The notes under the pieces were generated by a model that did not search any database, was not told the DNA's origin, and saw only the letters and a program-made list of their open reading frames with translations. From Pseudomonadota bacterium (lineage in GTDB: Bacteria; Pseudomonadota; Gammaproteobacteria; Steroidobacterales; Steroidobacteraceae), in NCBI GenBank assembly GCA_021815905.1, contig JAKAZP010000096.1:1-8385 (forward strand): a stretch of DNA of 8,385 bases. The letters are read 5' to 3'. The position numbers and the translations under genes were made by a program. Position 1 is the first letter of the stretch, and each line of letters begins with the position of its first letter. Positions 1 through 7,092 of the stretch are shown here, in pieces.

Positions 1-1282
1 GCTCTCGCGCGCGCTCGAGGAGGCGGGGGCGCCGATCATCGGCACCTCGCCCGAATCGATCGACGTCGCCGAGGACCGGGAGCGCTTCCAGGATCTGGTG
101 CGGCGGCTCGCGCTGAAGCAGCCGGCCAACGCCACCGCCCGCACGGAGGATCAGGCCGTGCGCCTTGCGCGGGAGGTGGGATTTCCGCTGGTCGTGAGGC
201 CCTCGTACGTGCTCGGCGGGCGCGCCATGGAGATCGTGTTCAACGAGGAGGACCTGCGCTCGTACATGACGCGCGCGGTGCAGGTCTCCAACGACAGCCC
301 GGTGCTGCTCGACCGTTTCCTCGATGTCGCGATCGAAGTCGACGTGGACGCGGTCTGCGACGGGGAGGAGGTGCTGATCGGGGGCATCATGGAGCACGTC
401 GAGCAGGCGGGCGTGCACTCCGGGGACTCCGGGTGCTGCCTGCCGCCGAACAGCCTGAGCGAGGCGCTCCAGGCGAGCCTGCGCGAGCAGACGCGCAAGC
501 TCGCGATGGCGCTCTCGGTCGTCGGTCTCATGAACATCCAGTACGCCATCCAGAACGGAATCATCTACGTGCTCGAGGTCAATCCGCGCGCCTCGCGCAC
601 CGTTCCGTTCGTGTCGAAGTCGACCGGCGTGCCGCTCGCGAAGATCGCGGCCCGGGTCATGACGGGACGGCGGCTGATCGAGCTCGGCGTGACCGCCGCT
701 CCCGTTCCCCCGTATTATTGCGTCAAGGAGGCGGTGTTCCCGTTCACCAAGTTTCCCGAAGCCGACCCGATCCTCGGGCCCGAGATGAAATCGACCGGGG
801 AGGTGATGGGCACGGGCCGCACCTTCGGCGAGGCGTACGCGAAGGCGCAGACCGCCTCGGGAGTCATACTGCCGCGCCAGGGCGTCTGCTTCGTCAGCGT
901 GCGCGACCGGGACAAGCCCGGCGCGATCGCGCTCGGCCGCAGACTCATCGACCGCGGCTTCGAGCTGCTCGCGACCGAGGGCACGGCGCGCGCGCTCACC
1001 GAGGCGGGCATCGCCTGCCGCAGGGTGAACAAAGTCCGTGAGGGACGGCCGCACATCGTCGACATGATCAAGAACGACGAGATCGATCTCATCGTCAACA
1101 CGACCGAGGGCAAGCTCGCGATCCGCGAGTCGCACTCGATCCGGCGCGAGGCGGTGCACCACCGGGTGACGTACTACACGACGCTCGCGGCGGGGCTCGC
1201 CACCTGCGAGGCGCTCGATCACCTCGACGAGGTCGAGGTGAACCGATTGCAGGACCTGCACAACGAGGCGCTACGGGCATGA
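1..1282 (+). CDS. carB: Carbamoyl-phosphate synthase large subunit, C-terminal part (5' end outside window)
   Basis: This is the last 426 codons of CarB, which uses ammonia delivered by CarA, bicarbonate and two ATP to make carbamoyl phosphate for arginine and pyrimidine synthesis. The frame is already open at base 2, and the fragment aligns with about residue 646 to the end of the 1073-residue E. coli protein. Visible parts are the second ATP-grasp domain, with the glycine-rich segment [12 protein letters not shown] near fragment residues 66-77 and the metal ligands Glu192 and Asn194 in EVNPRAS, followed by the MGS-like allosteric domain from about residue 293. The allosteric domain keeps the TEGT, NK and NTT residues that bind UMP/IMP phosphate in E. 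coli, so nucleotide control is probably retained. A GTG at 98 could look like a start but lies inside the conserved domain. The stop TGA overlaps the greA start (ATGA), suggesting translational coupling. Confidence 0.98.
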   Translation, partial: LSRALEEAGAPIIGTSPESIDVAEDRERFQDLVRRLALKQPANATARTEDQAVRLAREVGFPLVVRPSYVLGGRAMEIVFNEEDLRSYMTRAVQVSNDSPVLLDRFLDVAIEVDVDAVCDGEEVLIGGIMEHVEQAGVHSGDSGCCLPPNSLSEALQASLREQTRKLAMALSVVGLMNIQYAIQNGIIYVLEVNPRASRTVPFVSKSTGVPLAKIAARVMTGRRLIELGVTAAPVPPYYCVKEAVFPFTKFPEADPILGPEMKSTGEVMGTGRTFGEAYAKAQTASGVILPRQGVCFVSVRDRDKPGAIALGRRLIDRGFELLATEGTARALTEAGIACRRVNKVREGRPHIVDMIKNDEIDLIVNTTEGKLAIRESHSIRREAVHHRVTYYTTLAAGLATCEALDHLDEVEVNRLQDLHNEALRA

Positions 1283-1755
1283 GACGTACTCCGATGACGC
1301 TGCGCGGCGCCGAGGCGCTGCGCGCCGAGCTCAAGCGGCTGAAGTCGGAGGCGCGCCCCGGCGTCATCAAGGCGATCGCCGAGGCCCGCGGGCACGGGGA
1401 TCTGTCGGAGAACGCCGAGTATCACGCCGCGCGCGAGCAGCAGGGCTTCATCGAGGGACGCATCAAGGAAATCGAGATGAAGCTCGCCAGCGCCGAGGTG
1501 ATCGATCCGAGCCGGCTCACCAACACCGGCAGGGTCGTGTTCGGAGCCGTGGTAGAGCTCGAGGACCAGGACGACGGCGCTCGCAAGGTCTATCAGATCG
1601 TCGGCGAGGACGAGGCCGACATCCGCGCCGGGCGCATTTCGGTGAGCTCGCCGATCGGGCGGGCGCTGGTCGGAAAGTCCGGGGGCGACGTGGTCGAGGT
1701 GGCGGCCCCGGGCGGTGTGCGCTCGTACGAGATCGTGGCCGTCCGTTTCGAGTAG
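1279..1755 (+). CDS. greA: Transcription elongation factor GreA
   Basis: GreA enters the RNA polymerase secondary channel and stimulates cleavage of backtracked RNA, rescuing arrested complexes. The product is 158 aa, the same as E. coli GreA, and is collinear throughout. Residues 1-75 form the N-terminal coiled coil, whose tip carries the acidic pair Asp41 and Glu44 in GDLSENAEY that coordinates the catalytic Mg2+. The rest is the C-terminal FKBP-like domain, with the [14 protein letters not shown] signature at about 120-133. The start at 1279 matches the E. coli N-terminus (six residues, then TLRGAE). An internal ATG at 1294 is less likely. The gene overlaps carB by 4 bp, and a GAGG at 1265-1268 inside carB may serve as its ribosome binding site, so co-expression with carB is likely. 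It converges on yhbY 22 bp downstream. Confidence 0.98.
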   Translation: MRRTPMTLRGAEALRAELKRLKSEARPGVIKAIAEARGHGDLSENAEYHAAREQQGFIEGRIKEIEMKLASAEVIDPSRLTNTGRVVFGAVVELEDQDDGARKVYQIVGEDEADIRAGRISVSSPIGRALVGKSGGDVVEVAAPGGVRSYEIVAVRFE

Positions 1756-1777
1756 CCGGCCGGGGTCCCCGGGCGGC
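1755..1777. terminator. GC-rich imperfect palindrome between convergent greA and yhbY stops
   Basis: The left arm GCCG-G-CCGGGG and the right arm CCCCGG-G-CGGC surround a central T at 1766. Arms of 11 bases pair except for one G/G mismatch (1759/1773). The element starts on the last base of the greA stop and ends directly before the yhbY stop, filling the whole convergent gap. Position and symmetry suggest a shared terminator for both strands. However, neither side has a T-tract, so a canonical intrinsic terminator is not shown. It could instead protect 3' ends or work with Rho. Confidence 0.45.
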
Positions 1778-2092
1778 TCAGTCGTCCGGGATGAGGATCC
1801 GCGGCAGCTCGGGCCTCGCCCGGTAGAGCACCGCGACGTTGCCGATCCGCTGCACGAGGACGCTGCCCGTGCGGCGCGCGAGCTCGGCGAACGCCGCATC
1901 GCGGGCGTCGCGGTCGCCTCCGGGAGACTTGACCTTGATGAGCTCGTGATCCCCGAGTGCCCGGTCGGTCTCGCGCGCGACCGCCTCCGTGAGGCCCGCG
2001 CTCCCGAGGCGCACGAGCGGGTGCAGCTCATGGGCGAGGGCCCGCAGATGGCGGCGCTGGCGGTCGGACAGGGGCGTCTGCGGCGGCGGCAT
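1778..2092 (-). CDS. yhbY: YhbY family CRM-domain RNA-binding protein (50S assembly)
   Basis: This 104-aa basic protein matches the single-domain CRM family, of which E. coli YhbY (97 aa) is the model. YhbY associates with pre-50S ribosomal particles and is thought to help large-subunit maturation. The fold signature is visible: a helix with the QRRHLRALAHELHP segment, the GxxG loop GSAG at residues 30-33 followed by LTEAV, the HELIKVK strand at about 48-54, and a C-terminal strand with QRIGNVAVLYR. The start ATG at 2092-2090 gives a 7-residue longer N-terminus than E. coli, with no internal ATG before the conserved region. No Shine-Dalgarno precedes it. It converges on greA and diverges from rlmE, which also acts on the large subunit, an arrangement I recall for E. 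coli too. Confidence 0.95.
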   Translation of the reverse strand: MPPPQTPLSDRQRRHLRALAHELHPLVRLGSAGLTEAVARETDRALGDHELIKVKSPGGDRDARDAAFAELARRTGSVLVQRIGNVAVLYRARPELPRILIPDD

Positions 2093-2100
2093 GGCGTGCG

Positions 2101-2106
2101 ATTCTA
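2101..2106 (-). promoter_or_regulatory. Candidate -10 element for yhbY (possible leaderless transcript)
   Basis: Read on the minus strand, TAGAAT matches the sigma-70 -10 consensus TATAAT at 5 of 6 positions and ends 8 bases before the yhbY ATG. A start site the usual 6-8 bases downstream would fall within a few bases of the ATG, giving a leaderless or nearly leaderless mRNA. That fits the absence of a Shine-Dalgarno. No good -35 is seen 16-18 bp upstream (the 18-bp position reads TCGTTT), so support rests on the -10 and its position. Confidence 0.3.
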
Positions 2107-2118
2107 CAGACTGCGTCG

Positions 2119-2745
2119 ATGGCCAAACGATCCAAAAGCAGCGGCAGGTGGCTTCAGGAGCACTTCAGTGACCCGTACGTGCAGCGCGCCCGCGCCGAGG
2201 GGTGGCGCTCGCGCGCGGTCTTCAAGCTCGAGGAAATCGACCGGCGCGAGCATCTCGTGAAGCCGGGCGCGATCTGCCTCGATCTGGGCGCCGCCCCCGG
2301 TGCGTGGAGCCAGTACGCGCGCCGCCGGCTCGGCCGCTCCGGCACCGTGATCGCGAGCGACATCCTGCCCATGGAGCCGCTCGAGGGCGTGCAGTTCGTC
2401 CAGGGCGACTTCCGCGAGCGGGAGGTGTTCGACCGGATCGCCTCGCTCCTGCCGGCTCACCGGGTGGACCTGGTGCTCTCGGACATGGCGCCCTCCATGA
2501 GCGGAATGGACGTCATCGACCAGCCCCGCGCGATGTACCTGGCGGAGCTCGCACTCGATATGGCGGGCGAGGTCTTGAAGGGCGGCGGGGACGCCCTGAT
2601 CAAGACCTTTCAAGGGGCCGGGTTTCAGGAGCTCATACGGCGCGCGCGCAGCCAGTACGCCAAGGTGAAGCTGGTGAAACCGGCGGCCTCGCGGGCCCGC
2701 AGTCCCGAGACGTATTTGCTGGCTAAGGACTTTGGCTTGGTGTAG
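2119..2745 (+). CDS. rlmE: 23S rRNA (uridine-2552-2'-O)-methyltransferase RlmE/FtsJ
   Basis: RlmE (FtsJ, RrmJ) transfers a methyl group from S-adenosylmethionine to the 2'-OH of U2552 in the 23S A-loop, a late 50S assembly step that is heat-shock induced in E. coli. The 208-aa product has family length. The SAM-binding motif I DLGAAPGAWSQ is at 55-65, with Asp81 as the likely acidic residue following strand 2. The catalytic tetrad is intact as Lys36, Asp122, Lys162 and Glu197, matching E. coli K38-D124-K164-E199. The start ATG at 2119 gives the family N-terminus just before GRWLQEHFSD. No Shine-Dalgarno precedes it, and it lies 26 bp from the divergent yhbY start. Downstream, ftsH follows after 62 bp, the conserved rlmE-ftsH pair. 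Confidence 0.97.
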   Translation: MAKRSKSSGRWLQEHFSDPYVQRARAEGWRSRAVFKLEEIDRREHLVKPGAICLDLGAAPGAWSQYARRRLGRSGTVIASDILPMEPLEGVQFVQGDFREREVFDRIASLLPAHRVDLVLSDMAPSMSGMDVIDQPRAMYLAELALDMAGEVLKGGGDALIKTFQGAGFQELIRRARSQYAKVKLVKPAASRARSPETYLLAKDFGLV

Positions 2746-2754
2746 CTTGGTTTT

Positions 2755-2807
2755 AAGGAGATTGCTCTGAGGCGTGCCTCAATGCCCCTCCGCAGAGGTC
2801 CCATATT
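2755..2807 (+). promoter_or_regulatory. ftsH leader: two ribosome binding sites and two short hairpins
   Basis: The 62-bp rlmE-ftsH gap holds AAGGAG (2755-2760), then an inverted repeat TGAGGC-GT-GCCTCA (2768-2781), which folds as a 5-bp stem with a CGTG loop. A second hairpin CCTC-CGCA-GAGG follows at 2787-2798. Its 3' arm is the core of AGAGGT (2794-2799), the ribosome binding site 8 bases before the ftsH TTG. The GAGG and CCTC segments of the two hairpins can also pair with each other, so alternative folds are possible. I infer, but cannot show, translational control. Confidence 0.4.
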
Positions 2808-2811
2808 TTGA
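2782..2811 (+). CDS. Possible 9-aa leader peptide overlapping the ftsH start
   Basis: An ATG at 2782 opens a nine-codon frame (MPLRRGPIF) whose TGA at 2809-2811 overlaps the ftsH TTG at 2808-2810 in a TTGA arrangement typical of coupled translation. A GAGG at 2769-2772 lies 9 bases before this ATG. The same frame is open upstream to the rlmE stop, and a CTG at 2767 lies 6 bases after the strong AAGGAG, so a 14-codon version is possible if CTG is used. Translation through it would melt the hairpin covering the ftsH ribosome binding site. No family is recognised; it could be chance. Confidence 0.25.
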   Translation: MPLRRGPIF

Positions 2812-4727
2812 ACGATTTGACGAAGAACATCCTTCTCTGGGTGATCATCGTGCTCGTGCTGCTGGCGGTCTTCAGCCGCTACATGCCGACGCCGGGTCAG
2901 CCTGAGGCGATCAAGTACTCGACCTTCCTGAAGGACGTCAAGGACCACCAGGTGTCGAATGTCGTCTTCCAGGGCGACATGCTCTACGGGCGACTGAAGG
3001 ACAAGACGCAGTTCAAGACCTACAACCCCGAGACCGACTACACCGCGCTCATCGGAACGCTCGAGCAGAATGACGTCGGCATCGAGGGGCGGCCGCCGAA
3101 GCAGCCGAACTTCCTCGCGCAACTGCTGCTGCAGCTGGCGCCGGCGCTGCTGCTCATTCTCGTCTTCGTCTACATGCTGAGGCAGATGCAGGGCGCCTCC
3201 GGGGGCCGCGGCGCGATGTCCTTCGGCAAGAGCCGGGCGCGGCTGCTCGGCGAGGACCAGGTGAACGTCACGTTCGCGGACGTGGCGGGTGTCGACGAGG
3301 CCAAGCAGGAGGTCGCGGAGATCGTCGACTTCCTCAAGGACCCGGGCAAGTTCCAGAAGCTCGGCGGCAAGATTCCGAAGGGCGTGCTCATGGTCGGCTC
3401 GCCGGGCACCGGGAAGACGCTGCTCGCGCGGGCGATCGCGGGCGAGGCCAAGGTGCCGTTCTTCACGATCTCGGGCTCGGATTTCGTCGAGATGTTCGTC
3501 GGCGTGGGCGCCTCGCGCGTGCGCGACATGTTCGAGCAGGCGAAGAAGCATGCGCCGTGCATCATCTTCATCGACGAGATCGATGCCGTCGGCCGTCACC
3601 GCGGCGCGGGCCTCGGCGGCGGCCACGACGAGCGCGAGCAGACTCTGAATCAGCTGCTGGTGGAGATGGACGGCTTCGAGGGCAACGAGGGCATCATCGT
3701 CATCGCCGCCACCAACCGGCCCGATGTGCTCGATCCGGCGCTGTTGCGCCCGGGCCGATTCGATCGACAGGTGGTGGTGCCGCTGCCGGACGTGCGGGGA
3801 CGCGAGCAGATCCTGCGCGTGCACATGCGGCGCGTTCCGCTCGGCGACGACGTCAAGCCGGCGCTCATCGCGCGCGGCACCCCCGGCTTCTCCGGCGCCG
3901 ATCTCGCCAATCTCGTCAACGAGGCGGCGCTGTTCGCCGCGCGCGCGAACAAGCGCATGGTCGGCATGGACGAGTTCGAGCGCGCGAAGGACAAGATCAT
4001 GATGGGCGCCGAGCGGCGCTCGATGGTGATGAGCGAGGAGGAGAAGCGCATGACCGCCTACCACGAGGCGGGCCATGCGATCGTCGGCATGACGGTGCCG
4101 GAGCACGACCCGGTCTACAAGGTGACGATCATTCCCCGCGGCCGCGCGCTCGGGGTGACTCAGTTCCTGCCCGAGCAGGACCGCTACAGCATGTCCAAGC
4201 GCCGTCTCGAGAGCGCGATCGCCACGCTCTTCGGCGGACGGATCGCGGAAGAGCTCATCTTCGGGCCGGAATCGGTGACGACCGGCGCCTCCAATGACAT
4301 CGAGCGGGCGACCGAGCTCGCGCGCAACATGGTCACCAAGTGGGGACTGTCGGACAAGCTCGGGCCGCTCACGTACTCCGAGGAGACCGGAGAGGTGTTC
4401 CTGGGCCGCAGCGTCACGCAGCACAAGCAGGTCTCGGATGTGACCGCGCATGCGATCGACGAGGAGATCCGGCGGGTGATCGAGGGCAACTACCAGCGTG
4501 CGCGTCAGATCCTCACGAGCGCCCTCGACCGGCTGCACGCCATGGCCGAGGCGCTCATCAAGTACGAGACCATCGACGAGGAGCAACTGAAGGACATCAT
4601 GTCGGGCCGCCCGCCGAAACCGCCGAGCGGCTGGGACGACACGCTGTCGAACCGCCCGCCGCCGCTCGCTCCCGCCGAGGGTCCGGCGCCGGGCGGAGCC
4701 CTGGGGTCGCCGGCCGGGCAGCACTGA
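2808..4727 (+). CDS. ftsH: ATP-dependent zinc metalloprotease FtsH
   Basis: FtsH is a hexameric inner-membrane AAA+ protease. In E. coli it degrades misassembled membrane proteins, sigma-32 and LpxC. The 639-aa product has membrane segments at about 8-25 and 103-123 flanking a periplasmic domain. The AAA+ module carries Walker A GSPGTGKT at 197-204, pore motif FVG from 230, Walker B IIFIDEID at 252-259, and the second region of homology at 301-320 with arginine fingers Arg315 and Arg318. The M41 protease domain has HEAGH at 419-423 and the third zinc ligand Asp497. Walker A has Ser where many homologues have a second Pro, probably tolerated. The C-terminus from about 600 is Pro/Ala/Gly-rich and divergent, as is usual. 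The TTG start at 2808 gives MNDLTKN, like Pseudomonas MNDMAKN as I recall it, with AGAGGT 8 bases upstream. Confidence 0.98.
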   Translation: MNDLTKNILLWVIIVLVLLAVFSRYMPTPGQPEAIKYSTFLKDVKDHQVSNVVFQGDMLYGRLKDKTQFKTYNPETDYTALIGTLEQNDVGIEGRPPKQPNFLAQLLLQLAPALLLILVFVYMLRQMQGASGGRGAMSFGKSRARLLGEDQVNVTFADVAGVDEAKQEVAEIVDFLKDPGKFQKLGGKIPKGVLMVGSPGTGKTLLARAIAGEAKVPFFTISGSDFVEMFVGVGASRVRDMFEQAKKHAPCIIFIDEIDAVGRHRGAGLGGGHDEREQTLNQLLVEMDGFEGNEGIIVIAATNRPDVLDPALLRPGRFDRQVVVPLPDVRGREQILRVHMRRVPLGDDVKPALIARGTPGFSGADLANLVNEAALFAARANKRMVGMDEFERAKDKIMMGAERRSMVMSEEEKRMTAYHEAGHAIVGMTVPEHDPVYKVTIIPRGRALGVTQFLPEQDRYSMSKRRLESAIATLFGGRIAEELIFGPESVTTGASNDIERATELARNMVTKWGLSDKLGPLTYSEETGEVFLGRSVTQHKQVSDVTAHAIDEEIRRVIEGNYQRARQILTSALDRLHAMAEALIKYETIDEEQLKDIMSGRPPKPPSGWDDTLSNRPPPLAPAEGPAPGGALGSPAGQH

Positions 4728-4872
4728 GCCTGGGCGGGCGCCGGGGCCGCCGGGGCCCATATTTTCCGGGCCGCGGCAGGAACGTCCCCGCAGGCTCCCG
4801 TGGCGGGGTCCCTGCCCCGGTGTCCCGGAAAGCTCCTCGGCATCCGCCGCCTGATCGGCACGCTGGGGGGCA
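4728..4872 (+). other. Gene-free structured spacer / folP leader
   Basis: No gene fits in these 145 bases. The folP frame is closed by a TGA at 4852-4854. The segment is extremely GC-rich apart from one ATATTTT stretch. A 9-bp near-tandem repeat lies at 4741-4749 and 4750-4758 (CCGGGGCCG, CCGGGGCCC). Two strong hairpins overlap. Hairpin A pairs 4749-4758 with 4768-4777 (one G/G mismatch) around the loop ATATTTTCC. Hairpin B pairs GGCAGG 4775-4780 with CCTGCC 4811-4816 and, inside, CCCCGC 4786-4791 with GCGGGG 4803-4808. They share 4775-4777, so full formation of both is mutually exclusive. A may end ftsH transcripts, but no U-tract follows it. Confidence 0.4.
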
Positions 4873-5721
4873 TTGGATCTCGTGAGCCGGGTGCTGCGCT
4901 GTCGCGATCGGACGCTCGATCTCACACAGCCGCTCGTCATGGGCGTGCTGAACGTCACGCCGGACTCCTTCTCCGACGGGGGACGCTACAGCCGGCTGGA
5001 TGAGGCCGTGGCCCGCGGCATTCAGATGGAGGAGGAGGGCGCCGCGATCGTCGACATCGGCGGCGAGTCGACGCGCCCGGGTGCCGAGCCGATCGCGCCC
5101 GAGGAGGAGCTGCGGCGGGTGATCCCCGTGATCGAGCGGCTGCGCCCCCGCACGAAGGCCGTCATCTCGGTCGATACGAGCAGGCCCGAGGTGATGCGCG
5201 CGGCCGCCGAGGCGGGCGCAGGCTTCGTCAACGACGTGCGCGCGCTGCAGGCTCCCGGCGCACTCCTCGCCGCGGCGCAGTCGGGCTGCGCGGTCTGTCT
5301 GATGCACATGCGGGGCGAGCCGCGGACCATGCAGAGCGCGCCGAGCTATCGCGACGTCGTCGCCGAGGTGCGGGAATTCCTGGCCGGGCGCCTGGAGGCC
5401 TGCCTGGCCGCCGGCGTGCCCGAGGAGCGGATCGTGCTCGATCCGGGCTTCGGCTTCGGCAAGACTTTGGAGCACAATCTCGAGCTGCTGCGCCGTCTCG
5501 GCGAGCTCGGCTTCGGTGACCTGCCGATCCTGACCGGTCTGTCGCGCAAGTCGATGGCCGGCGCGCTGACCGGCCGTCCGCCCGGCGAGCGCCTTCACGG
5601 GAGCCTCGCGCTGGCCGTGATCGCCGCGTGGCAGGGGGCGCGCATACTGCGGGTGCACGACGTGGCCGCGACCGTCGATGCGCTCAAGGTGGTCGCCGCG
5701 GTGCAAGGGAGAACCGATTGA
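4873..5721 (+). CDS. folP: Dihydropteroate synthase FolP
   Basis: FolP condenses p-aminobenzoate with 6-hydroxymethyl-7,8-dihydropterin diphosphate to 7,8-dihydropteroate in folate synthesis and is the sulfonamide target. The 282-aa product (TTG start) is a complete TIM-barrel enzyme. Visible motifs are NVTPDSFSDGG at 27-37 (diphosphate and metal binding), GGESTRPG at 63-70 (the mobile loop where sulfonamide resistance changes occur, here wild-type-like), Asp101, Asn120-Asp121, MHM at 144-146, DPGFGFGK at 190-197, SRKS at 224-227 and RVHD at 260-263. The start is uncertain. TTG 4873 is the first candidate after the in-frame stop at 4852 but lies only 2 bases from the GGGGGG at 4865-4870. GTG 4882 lies 11 bases away and gives an N-terminus closer in length to E. 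coli FolP. glmM follows after 25 bp, the conserved folP-glmM pair. Confidence 0.97.
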   Translation: MDLVSRVLRCRDRTLDLTQPLVMGVLNVTPDSFSDGGRYSRLDEAVARGIQMEEEGAAIVDIGGESTRPGAEPIAPEEELRRVIPVIERLRPRTKAVISVDTSRPEVMRAAAEAGAGFVNDVRALQAPGALLAAAQSGCAVCLMHMRGEPRTMQSAPSYRDVVAEVREFLAGRLEACLAAGVPEERIVLDPGFGFGKTLEHNLELLRRLGELGFGDLPILTGLSRKSMAGALTGRPPGERLHGSLALAVIAAWQGARILRVHDVAATVDALKVVAAVQGRTD

Positions 5722-5746
5722 CACCAATGCCTGTGGGGGATCATCC

Positions 5747-7081
5747 GTGACCCGACGCTTCTTCGGAACTGACGGGGTGCGAGGCCAGGTCGGACAGCAT
5801 CCGATGACGGTCGATTTCGCGCTGCAGCTCGCGAGCGCCGCCGCCCGAGTGCTCGCTCCGAGCGGCGGGACCGTGCTGATCGGCAAGGACACCCGCCTCT
5901 CCGGCTACATGTTCGAGTCGGCGCTCGAGGCCGGGTTCGTCGCGTGCGGCGTCAACGTCATGCTGATCGGACCGCTGCCGACGCCGGGCATCGCCTACAT
6001 GACCCGGCGCTTCAACTGCGATTTCGGCGCCGTCATCAGCGCTTCCCACAATTCTTACGACGACAACGGCATCAAGTTCTTCGATCGCAGCGGGGGCAAG
6101 CTCTCGGACGAGCTCGAGGAGCGCATCGAGCTCGAGCTCGGGCGGCCGGTGACCACGCGCGCCTCGCGCAGCCTCGGTCGGGCAACCCGGGTCGATCGCT
6201 CGCGCACGCACTACCAGGACTTCTGCGTCTCGACACTGCCCCCCGGAGTCGATCTCACGGGGATGAAGATCGTCATCGACTGCGCCAACGGGGCAGCGTA
6301 CAAGGTCGCGCCGCGCGTGCTCGCCGACCTCGGCGCCGAGATCGTCCCGATCGGCTGCTCGCCCAACGGCCGCAACATCAATGACGGGTGCGGCTCGACC
6401 GCCCCCGAGCTGCTGCAGCTGACGGTTCCGGGGGTGCGTGCGCAGGTCGGGCTGGCGCTCGACGGGGATGGCGACCGTCTGGTCATGGTCGATCACCTGG
6501 GCCGCACGGTCGATGGCGACCAGCTGCTCTACGTCATGGCGCGGGCGCGCAAGGACGCCGGCGACCTGCGCGGCCCCGTCGTGGGCACCGTGATGAGCAA
6601 TCTCGGCCTCGAGGTGGCGCTGCGCGAGTGCGGCGTCGCCTTCCAGCGAGCCCCGGTCGGAGACCGCTACGTGCTCTCGATGCTGCGCGAAAGCGGCGGC
6701 ACGCTCGGTGGGGAGACCTCGGGCCACATCATCTGCCTCGACAAGACCACGACCGGGGACGGCATGGTGAGCGCGCTGCAGGTGCTCGCCGTCATGAAGC
6801 AGACGGGCCGCTCGCTGGCGGAGCTCGCCTCGGGAATGCGCAAGTTCCCCCAGGTGCTGCTCAACGTGAAGGTCGCGGCGCGGTTCGATCCGGCCGCCGT
6901 GCCGGCCGTGCGCCAGGCGGTCGAGCGGATCGAGCGTCGCATGGGACCCGATGGGCGCGTGGTGCTGCGCCCCTCGGGCACGGAGCCCGTCATCCGCGTG
7001 ATGGTCGAGGGACGCGACGAGGGCGCCACCCGCGAGGCGGCCAGCGAGCTCGCCGACGCGGTCCGCAGCGCGGCGGGCTAG
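5747..7081 (+). CDS. glmM: Phosphoglucosamine mutase GlmM
   Basis: GlmM interconverts glucosamine-6-phosphate and glucosamine-1-phosphate on the way to UDP-GlcNAc for peptidoglycan and lipopolysaccharide. The start chosen is GTG 5747, with GGGGGA 6 bases upstream (5735-5740). It gives 444 aa, against 445 in E. coli, and begins TRRFFGTDGVRG after the initiator, as in the family. The four phosphohexomutase domains are recognisable. Catalytic phosphoserine Ser100 lies in SASHNS, the metal loop DGDGDR is at 239-244, the sugar-binding GETSGH at 322-327, and the phosphate-binding RPSGTEPVIRV at 408-418. Most homologues read SASHNP, so Ser103 is a small deviation, next to but not part of the catalysis. 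Upstream in-frame codons overlap folP and are not conserved. tpiA follows after 11 bp. Confidence 0.98.
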   Translation: MTRRFFGTDGVRGQVGQHPMTVDFALQLASAAARVLAPSGGTVLIGKDTRLSGYMFESALEAGFVACGVNVMLIGPLPTPGIAYMTRRFNCDFGAVISASHNSYDDNGIKFFDRSGGKLSDELEERIELELGRPVTTRASRSLGRATRVDRSRTHYQDFCVSTLPPGVDLTGMKIVIDCANGAAYKVAPRVLADLGAEIVPIGCSPNGRNINDGCGSTAPELLQLTVPGVRAQVGLALDGDGDRLVMVDHLGRTVDGDQLLYVMARARKDAGDLRGPVVGTVMSNLGLEVALRECGVAFQRAPVGDRYVLSMLRESGGTLGGETSGHIICLDKTTTGDGMVSALQVLAVMKQTGRSLAELASGMRKFPQVLLNVKVAARFDPAAVPAVRQAVERIERRMGPDGRVVLRPSGTEPVIRVMVEGRDEGATREAASELADAVRSAAG

Positions 7082-7092
7082 CGGCGGTCAAG

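Noticed and set aside
1219..2031. A 270-codon minus-strand frame overlapping greA and yhbY
   Set aside because: Different frame from the real yhbY and antisense to greA; the sequence looks like out-of-frame GC-rich coding DNA.
2800..2807. Sigma-32 heat-shock promoter at the ftsH start (CCCATATT)
   Set aside because: The -10-like block touches the start codon and no CTTGAA-like -35 lies 12-16 bp upstream, so it could not give a usable ftsH mRNA leader.
2625..4958. A 777-codon open frame on the minus strand opposite ftsH
   Set aside because: It is antisense to a certain ftsH gene, has His/Arg/Leu-rich low-complexity composition typical of GC-rich shadow frames, and matches no family I know.
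5678..5746. Longer GlmM N-terminus from ATG 5678, and an ATG at 5727
   Set aside because: The extra residues overlap folP and are not part of the family; ATG 5727 is out of frame with glmM. GTG 5747 has a good ribosome site and family length.
4597..5892. A 431-codon minus-strand frame across the ftsH end, spacer and folP
   Set aside because: Shadow of folP codon bias; composition is Arg/Ala/Gly/His-rich with no domain, and it runs through three unrelated plus-strand features.
5741..6727. A 328-codon minus-strand frame opposite glmM
   Set aside because: Antisense shadow of a conserved gene; no recognisable motif.
6388..7092. Large N-terminal extension of TpiA
   Set aside because: It is glmM read in another frame; the TIM family begins just before NWK, matching ATG 7093 or 7102.
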